A stretch of DNA of 64,000 bases from Leucocoprinus leucothites (lineage: Eukaryota > Basidiomycota > Agaricomycetes > Agaricales > Agaricaceae). Made by a program: the position numbers and the translations under genes. Positions 34,253 to 43,629 of this stretch are shown in pieces. The notes below the pieces were generated by a model. That model saw only the letters and a program-made list of their open reading frames with translations. It did not search any database and was not told the origin of the DNA. The stretch covers positions 1,798,001 through 1,862,000 of the forward strand of contig JAACJO010000008.1 of assembly GCA_013368445.1 (NCBI GenBank). Reading direction: 5' to 3'. The stretch's first letter is position 1, and the number at the start of each line of letters is the position of its first letter.

Positions 34253-37200
34253 TCTGGGGGGTTCTTTTCATACTGACGTCCGCGTCAGGTGCCAAACGAG
34301 TGCGGAGAGTGACATTGAGAGTGGGGATATCGCGCCAGCGGTCTGAAAAGTCATCGGGCTCGTGAGTTTCGTCGACGAATTTGTCGATGTCATCGTTGAT
34401 GAGACGCGTGAGAGGAACTGATCGGCGATCACGAGCGTGGTAAGGGATTAGTCGAAAGCCAGCAAACCGTAGTTTGGACAACGTTCCATCCATTTCTGCT
34501 AACACATAGCTCCCTCCCTTTACTCTGCGCACAACAACCATGGGACCAAAATACCGCGGCTTGGTCTTGCCGCCAATATCTCCATCATGTCGTGAGTTTC
34601 TAACCAAAACAAGCGCTCCCTCATCGAAATTGAAATCGCGAATTAGGTTCTTGTGGGCTTCTTCAAACTGTCGGACGGACTCCCACCGAGCTTTCAAGAG
34701 ACGCCGTTTAGCTTCAGCAAGATCCTTGGGCCGTTTTTGGAGCTGAATCGCACGATAGGCAACGAGATCGGCAGTGGGAAGGGGACTAGCAAGGATAGGG
34801 GCTAGATACGTTGCCTCAAAGAGGTCGAAGGGGAAGAGGGGTTCGGTGCCGTGTGCGAGGAAATAAGGTGAGTAGCCCGTTGATTTCTGAATAGTAACTC
34901 GTTCTGCCCAGAATACTGACGGTGCCACAACCGTCCACTTAGATTCCTGGCCTTCTGCTGCCTTGACCAACGACTCCCGGACATCGCGATGATGGCGTTC
35001 CACCGGACCATTTGCGCGGGAATTGTAAGGTGAGATGCGGATGTGGTTTATGTGATATTGCTTTGATAAGTACTCAACGGCAGCAATGAACGCAGGTCCA
35101 TTATCGGTGACGATTTCCTCAATGGCACCCCAACGGCAGAGGATATCCTCGAAGACAAACGAACCTATGGTGCGGCCGTTTTCGTGACGAAGCATGCGCC
35201 ATTCCGGATACGACGAAAGCGAACAGCGAGCATGAACAATGTAACGATACCCGTTGGACTTCGGCATCAGCATGGTGTCAATATAGACCTTGCGGAAGAG
35301 TGAGAGGGGCACAGGGACCGTCGGAGGTATGTATAAATGCTGTGTGGATCGCGTCTGGCACTCATGGCAAGTTTTCAGGTACCAGCGAATATCGTCATCG
35401 AGATATGGCCACCAGAAACGTTCAAGGACGCGCGCTCGGGTTGTGAAGATGCCTTTATGACCGAGGTCGTCATGCGCCTGCTGTAGTAAGTCTAACCGCT
35501 TGCCCTCTTCAACAACCAACTTATGCTTCGCCCTAGAGTCCTTCTTCCACAACTTTCCATCTGCCGCAAAGAAACCTGACGCCTTTCTAATCAACTCCTT
35601 CAGTTCTTCGGCCTCCTTCCCAACTCGCATCAACAGGTCCTTCAAAAATTTGAAGATCTTCTTCAATTCCAAGTCCTTCGCCTTCGCCTTGTCCAACCGT
35701 GGAATTGTAGTGGGGGGATGGCTTGGTGAGTTACCACGCATTACTGTGAACGCTGATGATTGATGATTGTGACCTAGATCTACTCCCAGAGCTGGTGTAG
35801 AAGCGGATGGGTGAGGAGACATATGGGGGAATGGTGTGTGAGTGCGATCCGAAGTCGGAACGGCCGTATGCTGTCTCCTGTATAGGGAATCCTCGGGAGC
35901 CGCGAGCGCGTTCAGAGCTTCAATGCCGAACGTGTTAGACGATTCGATCCACTGGGGCAGAACTGGATGGATGCCTTGAAGGTTGGATGATGGCTGTGAA
36001 GGGATCGACTCGTAGAAAAAGGAATTCGCGACGTCGATCCACTCTTCATAGTCATCTCTATCATCTGGGTCCTCGGGTGCACTTGGGCGGCGAGAGAGAC
36101 CGTCGGGACCGTGTGAGTGTCCTGGAACATGGCGTAGTCGAAAGTCGAAGAGTAGGATAGCTGAGATCCACCTGTTTATAGTCGCGTTGGGTTGAACATC
36201 AGGATTATTTATCATTCCTTTGATATATTTCGCGTCGACCTCTACCACCAAATTCTTCACCCCGACAATCCAAATCCGGCAATCTTTCAACGCTCGAAAC
36301 AACCCGAACAACTCCAGCTTCGCCTGTGAATACCGGCTCTCCCTTTCGGATAAGGTGAGTGATCCAAACCGTGATGGATAGCGCTTGGCATCGGCACCAA
36401 TCTGGGACAGAATGTAGCCGACTGCAATAACCGAGGTATCAACAGCCAAGATGACTTCGCGTCCACTTGCATAGTCAACAGCGCGAATCGCAGGTGAGTT
36501 CTTCGCCAACTCCTTCAACCGTTCCATAGCTAACAACTCCTCTTCTCCAAACTCAAACTCCACATCCTTCCTAGTGAGACAAACGAGGGGACGAGCAATC
36601 GTAGCATAGTCCTTGATGAAAATGCGTATGGTCCCGACAGTACCAAGGAAACCACGAACTTCGGTGAGTGATTTGGGAATAGGCCAATCAACAACTTTCT
36701 GAACTCGAGAAGTATCAGGTAGACGGCCTTCGTATGTGCAACGATGGCCGACAACAACAGCAGAAGGGACACATATATGAGATTTCGCTGCAGAGAAGGT
36801 ACCGCCAGCATGCTTAATGCGTTGGATGACTCGGTTGACATTTTGTAGGTGTTCCCAGACAAAGCGGCGGATTCCAGGATTCTGAGGGATGGTCTCGAAG
36901 GTATCAGGGCCTAGCTCGTAGCGGGTGGGGGGTCCTTTGACAGGGACATCGTCAACAAAGGGAACGGCGATGTCAGGGATTTCATCTTGGAGAAGGAAGG
37001 TGAGATCGCCGTGCTGAATTTGCATGGAATTCGTGTAACCCATAGGAATAGACGTCAGCCGAAGAGTGCCGAGAGGGGATTGGAAAGTGGTAAGGTCCCG
37101 AGATTCCTGTGCGAGCTCACGCTGATCAAATCCGACGAATAGATCGAATATCCCATAGCATCCACGTCCTCCAAACGACTCTGCATACTGCTCTACCATC

Positions 37201-37868
37201 GGCGGCAACCCAGCGTCTTTGATGACCACCGCATTCAGTGGCTGCAAGTCATGCACCAACCTCAATGACTTTCCATCCTTCTTCAACACACAAAACCAAC
37301 GCGAGCGATATGACGAATTTGAGGGTTCATAAACCCCGGCGGCGATTTTCGACTTGATGATCTCAACAACCCGATCGAAGATACCTGGAGGAATTGGAAT
37401 ATTCCTAAGACTCCAAGGTACGTGTTCAATAGTTGGTATCACAACGGGGTCGAAATAGTCTGACGAAAACTTCCCTTTTTCCTCCTCTGTCCATGCAAAT
37501 CCCAACTCCTGTAGTTTTATAAGGTGATGTACCAGCTTCTCTTCTTCTGGCCATAAAAATCCGTCGGTGTTGACCTGTGTTGCAGACTTGCGCTCGAGTG
37601 TATAGCGAGAGCCAGGAGTAAACTCGGGAGGATGGAAGGGAAGAATAGGAAGAGATTCAAGAGGACTGGATGGAATGCGACGAACAATACGAAAATCTTC
37701 GGGTAGTGTAGTAGCAACGGGCTTGATTCGGTGAGCGACTTTCTTGTAAGCATACGACGAAACTGTTATAGACGGCAATTGTAAAGCTGACAATGAGACT
37801 TCATAGATTTCCTTTGGATATACGAGTGGTTCGAAATGGGTAGACGTGAAGGCGATTGGCGAAATCAT
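34248..37868 (-). CDS. gypsy pol: reverse transcriptase, RNase H, integrase (1,206 residues)
   Basis: RT spans about residues 185-400: LVHDLQPLNAVVIKDAGLPP, GIFDLFVGFDQ (first Asp), LTSIPMGYTNS and PFVDDVPVKG (active-site F-V-D-D, near residue 305). RNase H, about 460-600, starts EVILAVDTSVIAVGYIL and ends DFRLRHVPGHSHGPDGLSRR. The integrase zinc finger follows, with HDDLGHKG ... CHECQTRSTQH. The D-D-E core reads VYIDTM, EIVTDNGPAF and NGPVERHH. The C-terminal part (DEGALVLVRNSRHDGDIGG) is a GPY/F-like region; no chromodomain was seen. The whole frame is open. It starts 107 bases after the gag-protease frame, so translation needs reinitiation, splicing or a separate message. Confidence 0.94.
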   Translation of the reverse strand: MISPIAFTSTHFEPLVYPKEIYEVSLSALQLPSITVSSYAYKKVAHRIKPVATTLPEDFRIVRRIPSSPLESLPILPFHPPEFTPGSRYTLERKSATQVNTDGFLWPEEEKLVHHLIKLQELGFAWTEEEKGKFSSDYFDPVVIPTIEHVPWSLRNIPIPPGIFDRVVEIIKSKIAAGVYEPSNSSYRSRWFCVLKKDGKSLRLVHDLQPLNAVVIKDAGLPPMVEQYAESFGGRGCYGIFDLFVGFDQRELAQESRDLTTFQSPLGTLRLTSIPMGYTNSMQIQHGDLTFLLQDEIPDIAVPFVDDVPVKGPPTRYELGPDTFETIPQNPGIRRFVWEHLQNVNRVIQRIKHAGGTFSAAKSHICVPSAVVVGHRCTYEGRLPDTSRVQKVVDWPIPKSLTEVRGFLGTVGTIRIFIKDYATIARPLVCLTRKDVEFEFGEEELLAMERLKELAKNSPAIRAVDYASGREVILAVDTSVIAVGYILSQIGADAKRYPSRFGSLTLSERESRYSQAKLELFGLFRALKDCRIWIVGVKNLVVEVDAKYIKGMINNPDVQPNATINRWISAILLFDFRLRHVPGHSHGPDGLSRRPSAPEDPDDRDDYEEWIDVANSFFYESIPSQPSSNLQGIHPVLPQWIESSNTFGIEALNALAAPEDSLYRRQHTAVPTSDRTHTPFPHMSPHPSASTPALGVDLGHNHQSSAFTVMRGNSPSHPPTTIPRLDKAKAKDLELKKIFKFLKDLLMRVGKEAEELKELIRKASGFFAADGKLWKKDSRAKHKLVVEEGKRLDLLQQAHDDLGHKGIFTTRARVLERFWWPYLDDDIRWYLKTCHECQTRSTQHLYIPPTVPVPLSLFRKVYIDTMLMPKSNGYRYIVHARCSLSSYPEWRMLRHENGRTIGSFVFEDILCRWGAIEEIVTDNGPAFIAAVEYLSKQYHINHIRISPYNSRANGPVERHHRDVRESLVKAAEGQESKWTVVAPSVFWAERVTIQKSTGYSPYFLAHGTEPLFPFDLFEATYLAPILASPLPTADLVAYRAIQLQKRPKDLAEAKRRLLKARWESVRQFEEAHKNLIRDFNFDEGALVLVRNSRHDGDIGGKTKPRYFGPMVVVRRVKGGSYVLAEMDGTLSKLRFAGFRLIPYHARDRRSVPLTRLINDDIDKFVDETHEPDDFSDRWRDIPTLNVTLRTRLAPDADVSMKRTPQM

Positions 37869-37975
37869 GTAGCAAGAAAGAGGAGATATGGAAATGGTAG
37901 GTTGTACAGCCGATATGAGTGTTCGATTGGATTGATTTAGTATATCTCCTCGACGAATAGCCGAATCATCGATGC

Positions 37976-40450
37976 TTAAAAACCCGAGGGTGCCAAGTGC
38001 GAAGGCAGGCTACGAATGCGAGGTTTAGTGGGAACAGTTATGATGGAATGGGAGTTGGGGTCGACGAGTGTGATGTGTGAGTCACCGTTGGCAAAGTGGC
38101 GAGTGTTGGCCTGAGCAAGTGCAAGGAAGGGGCGTCCAAGCAACATTTCGTATGACGTGTTATCAGCAACCTGTACTTGCAGGTAGAAGTCACACTCGCC
38201 AATAGATACTCGAAGATTGTGTAAGAGACCCATCGTTGTATTACAAGACTTGTTCGCTGATTCCAAAAGCATGGTCTGATCAGAGTGGATAGGAAGGCCG
38301 AGTTTCTCCCATAGGTCACGTCGAAGCCCGATAATTTGCGATCCTTCATCGAGGATAGCATTAACTTCAAGCTGACCTTCGAGTGTTACTGGAAGGGTGC
38401 GGAGCTCCATAACTGGCTTCGCAACTACAAGATCACCGACAGGAGCTGGAGTTGACTGGATAAGGGTTGAAACTGCCTCGGCGGGTTTGTCATGTTCCTC
38501 AGCCTCTTCTACAACAGTAACTGATGCCCCGTCAACCAGAAGTTTCCTCGGGGTGACCTGCACCTTCATCAGTTTGCGAACGTCGGGCGAGATTGCATAG
38601 AGCTCTCGTTGGGTAAGTGTGACTGTACTCTCGAGTCCTTTCTCTAACACCTTCTGTGCAGCAGCTGTGTCTTCGATCGGGGTTCTGTAGTGGAATTGGG
38701 GACCATTGGTGGATGAAGTGATGTTCGGAGGAGTGGTATTAAGCTTAGCTTGGGAAGGGAATGACTGAGGAGCAAGCGAAGAAGTGGTAGGTTTGTCCTT
38801 AGGAGCGGTAGCTGCTGCTTTTGCTGCAGAGCGTGTGGTGACACCTGGTCCGGTTTTTGGTTTAAGGGCATTCCCGACTCGTTTGCGAATATCCTCGGCA
38901 CGCTTCAACGTCGTGACAGCAACGGCATCCAAACGACGGAGCTCTTCGAGTTCGTCAACAGTCACTTCTCCGATGGTGAGTGTCTCGTGGGTATTGTCTG
39001 GGATAGTGTAGATGTATTGCTGAGAGGTAGCAGGGAATGCTTCCACAATGTTGGTGGACACCTTCTGGCCTTGAGCCTTGAGCCAGTTGTCGAGGCGTTC
39101 CTTCACGGAGCGTCCAGGTGCAACACGATTGGTGATTAGAGTTCCATCCATCAGAATGAGACGGTTATACTCATCCCGCTTGCAGATCCCTCGAGTAATG
39201 TAGTCAGCAATGACAGGGCATGATTGGTGATAGTGGGAGGGGTCAAGACATGCGATGCACCCATAAGCGCGGCCAGGAGCACGTGGGGTAGAATTGTTGG
39301 AGGAAGGGGCTGGTGAATGATTCCCTCTAATTCCAAGTTTGTCAGCTAACTTTGAGATGAATACATCAGATACCATGAACTGCTCGAGCGAAGACATGTC
39401 GAATGTTTCGCGAGCTGGCATCACAGGTGCTGGTGTGGCAAATTGAGACTGGGGTGCATAGGAAGGGGTAGGCGACTCGAAGTGGGGCTGAGGTTGTATA
39501 GTGGGAACGGGGACAAGATTGCTAGCGGCTGCGTTGGATGAGAGGAAGAACCTGGCGGCCTCAGTGATACTTTCCATACTCCATGGTTGATGAAGAGGAT
39601 GATCTGGATTCTTCAACCGGAGGCGAGAGGTAAGTTTCTCGCGGAATTTACTGTCAAATCCGTTAAGAAATATATTGTTCCTTTCTCGCAGGGAAATTTC
39701 GCCATTTGCTAGAAGCCAGTCTGAAATAGTGACAAACTGACGATAGTACTCGCCGAACTGGTAACGTGCTTGCATTGCCTGCCGAACCTGCTTATCGGCA
39801 AGAAGCTCCAGGTCCACCAGGGTATACCTCTGGTCCTCATCGGCTCCTGGGTATAAAGAGGTAATCTCCCTTTTGAAAGCCTCCCAGTCACGTCCTAGAG
39901 CTGAAGGACGACTCTTCCAGGTTTCATAGTCACGGTAGTCAAGGTATCGAAGAGTGTGCTGGATTTTCTCTGCTGGGGTGAGTCCAGAAGCATTTCCAAG
40001 ATAGTCTACTTCATCGAAGAAGCGCTTCAAAGACAGGGGATGCCCGTCAAAGGTTGGAGCACCTCTATCACGAGGTCCAGGCATTGTAGGACGTGCCGGG
40101 CGAGCTGAGAGCGAGGGTGGTAGGTTCCAATTAGCTGGTCCGAGGCCGGCTCGCTGAGGAGTCTGGAATGGGTTATTAACGTCGTCCATAGCAAATGGGA
40201 ATGCAGGGCGATAGCGAGGAGGTTGTCGAATTGGAGGTGGGTTTTGAAGTCCTTGGTTTTGTGGGTTTTGTTCATCACCTGCATCAGATGCCATGGGGAT
40301 AGATTGTGGACTCAAAGGTGGAAGGGAAGTATTTGCGTGAGGGGACCGTAGTTGGGACAAGTGGAGAGTCGAAGACGAGGATGACGGTGGACTAGGAGGG
40401 CAAGTGAAGAAGTCGGCAGCTGTGGATAGGGAGAGCTCTGAGAGAGACAA
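37976..40450 (-). CDS. gypsy gag and aspartic protease (824 residues)
   Basis: The N-terminus is Ser/Pro-rich. A capsid-like helical region (about residues 150-260) has KRFFDEVDYLGNASGLTPAEKI and EYYRQFVTISDWLLANGEIS. The zinc knuckle at about residue 405 reads CIACLDPSHYHQSC, the exact C-x2-C-x4-H-x4-C spacing. The protease near residues 700-800 has VNAILDEGSQIIGLRRDLW, where D-E-G-S replaces the usual D-S/T-G, and YEMLLGRPFLAL as the second protease motif. The start is the first ATG, about 90 bases from the 5' LTR. Confidence 0.92.
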   Translation of the reverse strand: MSLSELSLSTAADFFTCPPSPPSSSSSTLHLSQLRSPHANTSLPPLSPQSIPMASDAGDEQNPQNQGLQNPPPIRQPPRYRPAFPFAMDDVNNPFQTPQRAGLGPANWNLPPSLSARPARPTMPGPRDRGAPTFDGHPLSLKRFFDEVDYLGNASGLTPAEKIQHTLRYLDYRDYETWKSRPSALGRDWEAFKREITSLYPGADEDQRYTLVDLELLADKQVRQAMQARYQFGEYYRQFVTISDWLLANGEISLRERNNIFLNGFDSKFREKLTSRLRLKNPDHPLHQPWSMESITEAARFFLSSNAAASNLVPVPTIQPQPHFESPTPSYAPQSQFATPAPVMPARETFDMSSLEQFMVSDVFISKLADKLGIRGNHSPAPSSNNSTPRAPGRAYGCIACLDPSHYHQSCPVIADYITRGICKRDEYNRLILMDGTLITNRVAPGRSVKERLDNWLKAQGQKVSTNIVEAFPATSQQYIYTIPDNTHETLTIGEVTVDELEELRRLDAVAVTTLKRAEDIRKRVGNALKPKTGPGVTTRSAAKAAATAPKDKPTTSSLAPQSFPSQAKLNTTPPNITSSTNGPQFHYRTPIEDTAAAQKVLEKGLESTVTLTQRELYAISPDVRKLMKVQVTPRKLLVDGASVTVVEEAEEHDKPAEAVSTLIQSTPAPVGDLVVAKPVMELRTLPVTLEGQLEVNAILDEGSQIIGLRRDLWEKLGLPIHSDQTMLLESANKSCNTTMGLLHNLRVSIGECDFYLQVQVADNTSYEMLLGRPFLALAQANTRHFANGDSHITLVDPNSHSIITVPTKPRIRSLPSHLAPSGF

Positions 40451-40521
40451 GGGGTCCTGGAGGGACAGAGAGATTTCCTGGGCTAAAGAGCGATCCGTAA
40501 GGGCAGAAATGGGTCAAGAAC

Positions 40522-40539
40522 CCCTCGCGGTGGGCTCCA
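40522..40539 (-). other. gypsy primer-binding site
   Basis: Two bases inside the 5' LTR, the element strand reads TGGAGCCCACCGCGAGGG, complementary to a tRNA 3' end terminating in CCA. I could not name the tRNA. Confidence 0.75.
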
Positions 40540-40541
40540 GT

Positions 40542-41509
40542 TGAAGGGAAGGTGGACTAGGTGAGTGCGGTTTAAGTTGCGAGCACGACAGCGTCCGTCT
40601 GTTGTTGGTTCTGACCCAAATAGATAGTTTGATTAATAAATGTGTTTAATGAGATTTTTAATTGATATAATAACTCAGCGCTCGTGCGACGACGTGAGAC
40701 GTTGCTGAGGAGTGAAACGATGATGAGGGCAGCCGGTTTGAGTGAGAACGATGCTTAAGAAGCTCAAACTTAGAGCTAAACTGAGTCGGAGAGATGGGGT
40801 AGATTTCACTAAAGAAAAGGGAAATACATCGTAGTATTTAAAGCTACGGTTCTACGAGTATCTACAATGCTGTAGCTGACTATAGGGAGCAGGAAGGAGC
40901 AGTTTACGAGACGATTTGTCGAGATTTTGTAAGGGAAAGCGAATTCTAAGGAATATTAGTGGTGGAGAAGTAGGTGGAGAGAAGGGTCCATGTGGCCATT
41001 TAGACCTACACTATTACATTAGGCGATGAGACGAAACGATAGCAGTTGAGCCGGAGCACGAGTGACGATTTTATTAGATTTTTAGAAGGAGAAAGAGAGG
41101 AGGAATGGAAAAGGGAATATAAAGCAAACATTAAATATTCGGACTTCTGTCAGTTGGATGACAGATCCTAACTCGGTTGCGTTGAAGCGGAGATGCCGAA
41201 TGCGAAATATGCGTAGCGAGTAATAAAAGGAAAGTGTAGAATGGAGAGAGGAAAGGGGCATCTGGAATTGAGAGAGGAAAGGGGAAAGCTGAGGGGGATA
41301 GTGGTGGTAAGCGGCGGCTACTGGGCGAGGACTGTGCAGGGGCGTCTTGATACAGTAGTCGGCTATGATTGATGATTGGTGCGTTGCCAGGGTAGTAGGG
41401 TGTCGGTTAGTACACAGAGAGTTGTCGAAGAAGGAGGAAACTTAATCAGTAGTAGAGAGACGACGCGTGACGGCGGTGATATGACGTCACGCGACATCCG
41501 ATCTCTACA
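40542..41509 (-). repeat. gypsy 5' LTR
   Basis: 968 bases, matches 33285-34252. Followed on the plus strand by the ATAG target duplication at 41510-41513. Confidence 0.96.
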
Positions 41510-42981
41510 ATAGGCAGTGGCGTTGGTTCATGGAGACCGGACTGAGGAATGAAGGAGTAGTTGCCGAAGGAGTGGGAGTGAGAAGCACTAGTCACCCTGT
41601 TTCCAAATATATTCGCATCGGCTGAGTACTCATGGAAGGGAAGCTCAAACGGAACCAGCATCCCAGTAGCAGCATCCCTATCATAATATTCAAGAATACC
41701 TTCCTTCAATTGAACAAGGCTGAGCATTGGGAAACCTTGCTTATCCAGGGCAAACACTCGAGGAAGAACAAAAGTAGCAGGTTGGCCACTGCTTGCAGGA
41801 GCAGTGGTAGGGGAAAATGAGGAAGCATGAACAGCACTGAGGGGAGGGCTAAAGGTCGTAGAAGGTGGTGCTGACTGGGCCTGATCCAAACAACCAGTCG
41901 AGTTGGATGCCCAAGCAGTGGCATGGCCACTGGAGCGTTTCTCAGGAGCAGCAGTAGGAATGGTAGCTGAAGGAGCAGAGGGTTCTACGGCCATCGGAGC
42001 ATAGTCAGCTGCAGTACTACCATTCAACTCAAGCTGAATGCTATTCTGATTATCAGAAGAGGGGGCAGGAGCCAAGTTAGTATCCATGGTAGTGCCATGA
42101 GAAGCAGCAGGTGCCATGGGCATAATGTCAACGAGCATCTGAGTGTTGCTAGCAGCACCGCGTGGTAAGGGGATCTCTCCGGGGTGAGGCAAGCCGTAAG
42201 CAGGAGTCTCAGGCGGTGTAGAGAGAGGACTACTGCAACTAATGGAGAAAGCATGGGCCTTGGGTGAAATAACCCTAGTTGCTTGCTCGATGGACATTGG
42301 TTCTTCCTCCAAGTTCACTGCAGCACTTGCAGACTTGATAGCAGAATCTATGGGAATAGGATAGGAGACATGAGCAAGAAAATCCAGAACCAGAGTCGAG
42401 GTTGCTTACCGACTGACTTCAGCTCAACACCATCCATGCCATGAGCTTTCAGAGTGGCTGCTGTGTCCTTTCAAGCTCGCCTTGCAAAATCTCATGCTGA
42501 TGTGAACATGCTATAGCGCTGTTTGTAATTCTTTTCAGCGGCAGATGCAGCTGAGGCCAGGTGTTGAGCCACCTCAGTGTCTTTGCCTAAGAACACAGTG
42601 AGGTGCGCACTTTGCGTCAGTGACCTGCCACGAAAACAAGTAATCAGAAGCTCACCAATATAATTTTTCTTCTCTGGAGTGAAGAATTCGCAGTGAATGT
42701 TTAGACCAGAAGCTCAACAATTTCTGGAACTTCAAGCTCACCTTTAATAGCCACCGTTCGCATTCTACTCACAGTGAGAGCCTGGTGGCAAAACTCGATC
42801 ATCGTTGACAGAGCTGTTTCAAAGGCAGCAATGGCCTTGGATGCATCTAAAGTCTCACTTGATCAGCCACACGGCATGCAAAGAGAAATTGAAAGATAGC
42901 TGACCTTCAGGTAGTTGGGCCAGATCCATTGGACTCAGAGTTAGTGAAGCTGAAAGGAGGATGTAAGAAAATCTTAAGGTA

Positions 42982-43006
42982 AAACTGGTCGCTCCAGAAC
43001 CAGTTT
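42982..43006. promoter_or_regulatory. ACTGGT/ACCAGT palindrome upstream of cargo gene 3
   Basis: AAACTGGTCGCTCCAGAACCAGTTT lies 53-77 bases before the proposed ATG at 42929 (minus strand). It is the same hairpin core as the subterminal repeat blocks, here as a single copy at a gene start. Confidence 0.6.
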
Positions 43007-43629
43007 GCCTCAGACTTTTAAAGTGTACATTTCTACTATTCCCAAAATGTAACCTTGAAAGCAAGACCTCAACGAGGACAGCTAGTGCGCTGCATGTGCC
43101 CAGCTTGAGGTAAAACCAAGAGCAGTCTTAAGACAAAAGTATTCAGCAGAGAAAGATTGTGGCATTCAAAATGATTCAGGAAAGTACTATGGCAAGGGCG
43201 CATGTAAACGATTAACAAAAAGAATTCTTCTCAGGAGGTATGCATTGGACGAGTTTGATAATTAGGCATGTCGGAATCAGAGGTGGCTACATCACAAGGC
43301 ATCACAAAAATTTATGCAGTTGCTGGTCTAACTGGCTGATGAGTTACAGATGAAGGCTCAGGCAATAAGACCGCTGTGCACCTTGATAAAGTCCTCTCTG
43401 TACTGGCTCGGCAACCTAGATTTCCACCGTGGTCGATTGTTGCCAAAGTGTTCACCTGGTGGATGTGCCACCTAGCAGAGTAGGTCTGGGTCAGGTCAAA
43501 GTAATAACATGTAAAAAGGAGCAAGGCAGCAGCATGCAATAAGATCAAATTGAGGGGAAACGGACGGCTGCAAGGCAGATTGGCTCGAGTGCAGAATGAA
43601 GGTTGAATTAAAACCCCCAGGGTGCGATT

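Larger units (their letters stand above)
33285..41509 (-). mobile_element. intact Ty3/gypsy retrotransposon, 8.2 kb
   Basis: LTRs at 33285-34252 and 40542-41509 (968 bases each) show no difference that I could see, begin and end TG..CA on the element strand, and are flanked by ATAG (33281-33284 and 41510-41513). Two long uninterrupted frames (gag-protease, then RT-RNase H-integrase) lie between them. Identical LTRs and open frames indicate a very recent insertion, possibly still able to move. Confidence 0.96.
31685..42929 (-). pseudogene. cargo gene 3 of the 25 kb element, broken by a gypsy insertion
   Basis: Family not recognised. Exons: start ATG at 42929 (MDLAQLPE), DASKAIAAFETALSTMIEFCHQALT, an exon with KDTEVAQHLASAASAAEKNYK (about 42,420-42,590) that has TGA at 42492-42494 and 42471-42473, then a long Pro/Ser-rich exon from about 42,345 leftward. 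That exon is cut at 41510/33284 by the gypsy element; with the 4-base target duplication counted once, the frame continues exactly to 32736. After an intron (acceptor at 32668) the last exon (32667-31685) has RLCPYHKK..KGYVWDG, NCGCPEQAVLM and a long Asp/Glu tract near the C-terminus. The Cys/His spacing hints at zinc binding. Nuclear location is a guess from the Lys-rich and acidic tracts. Confidence 0.65.
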
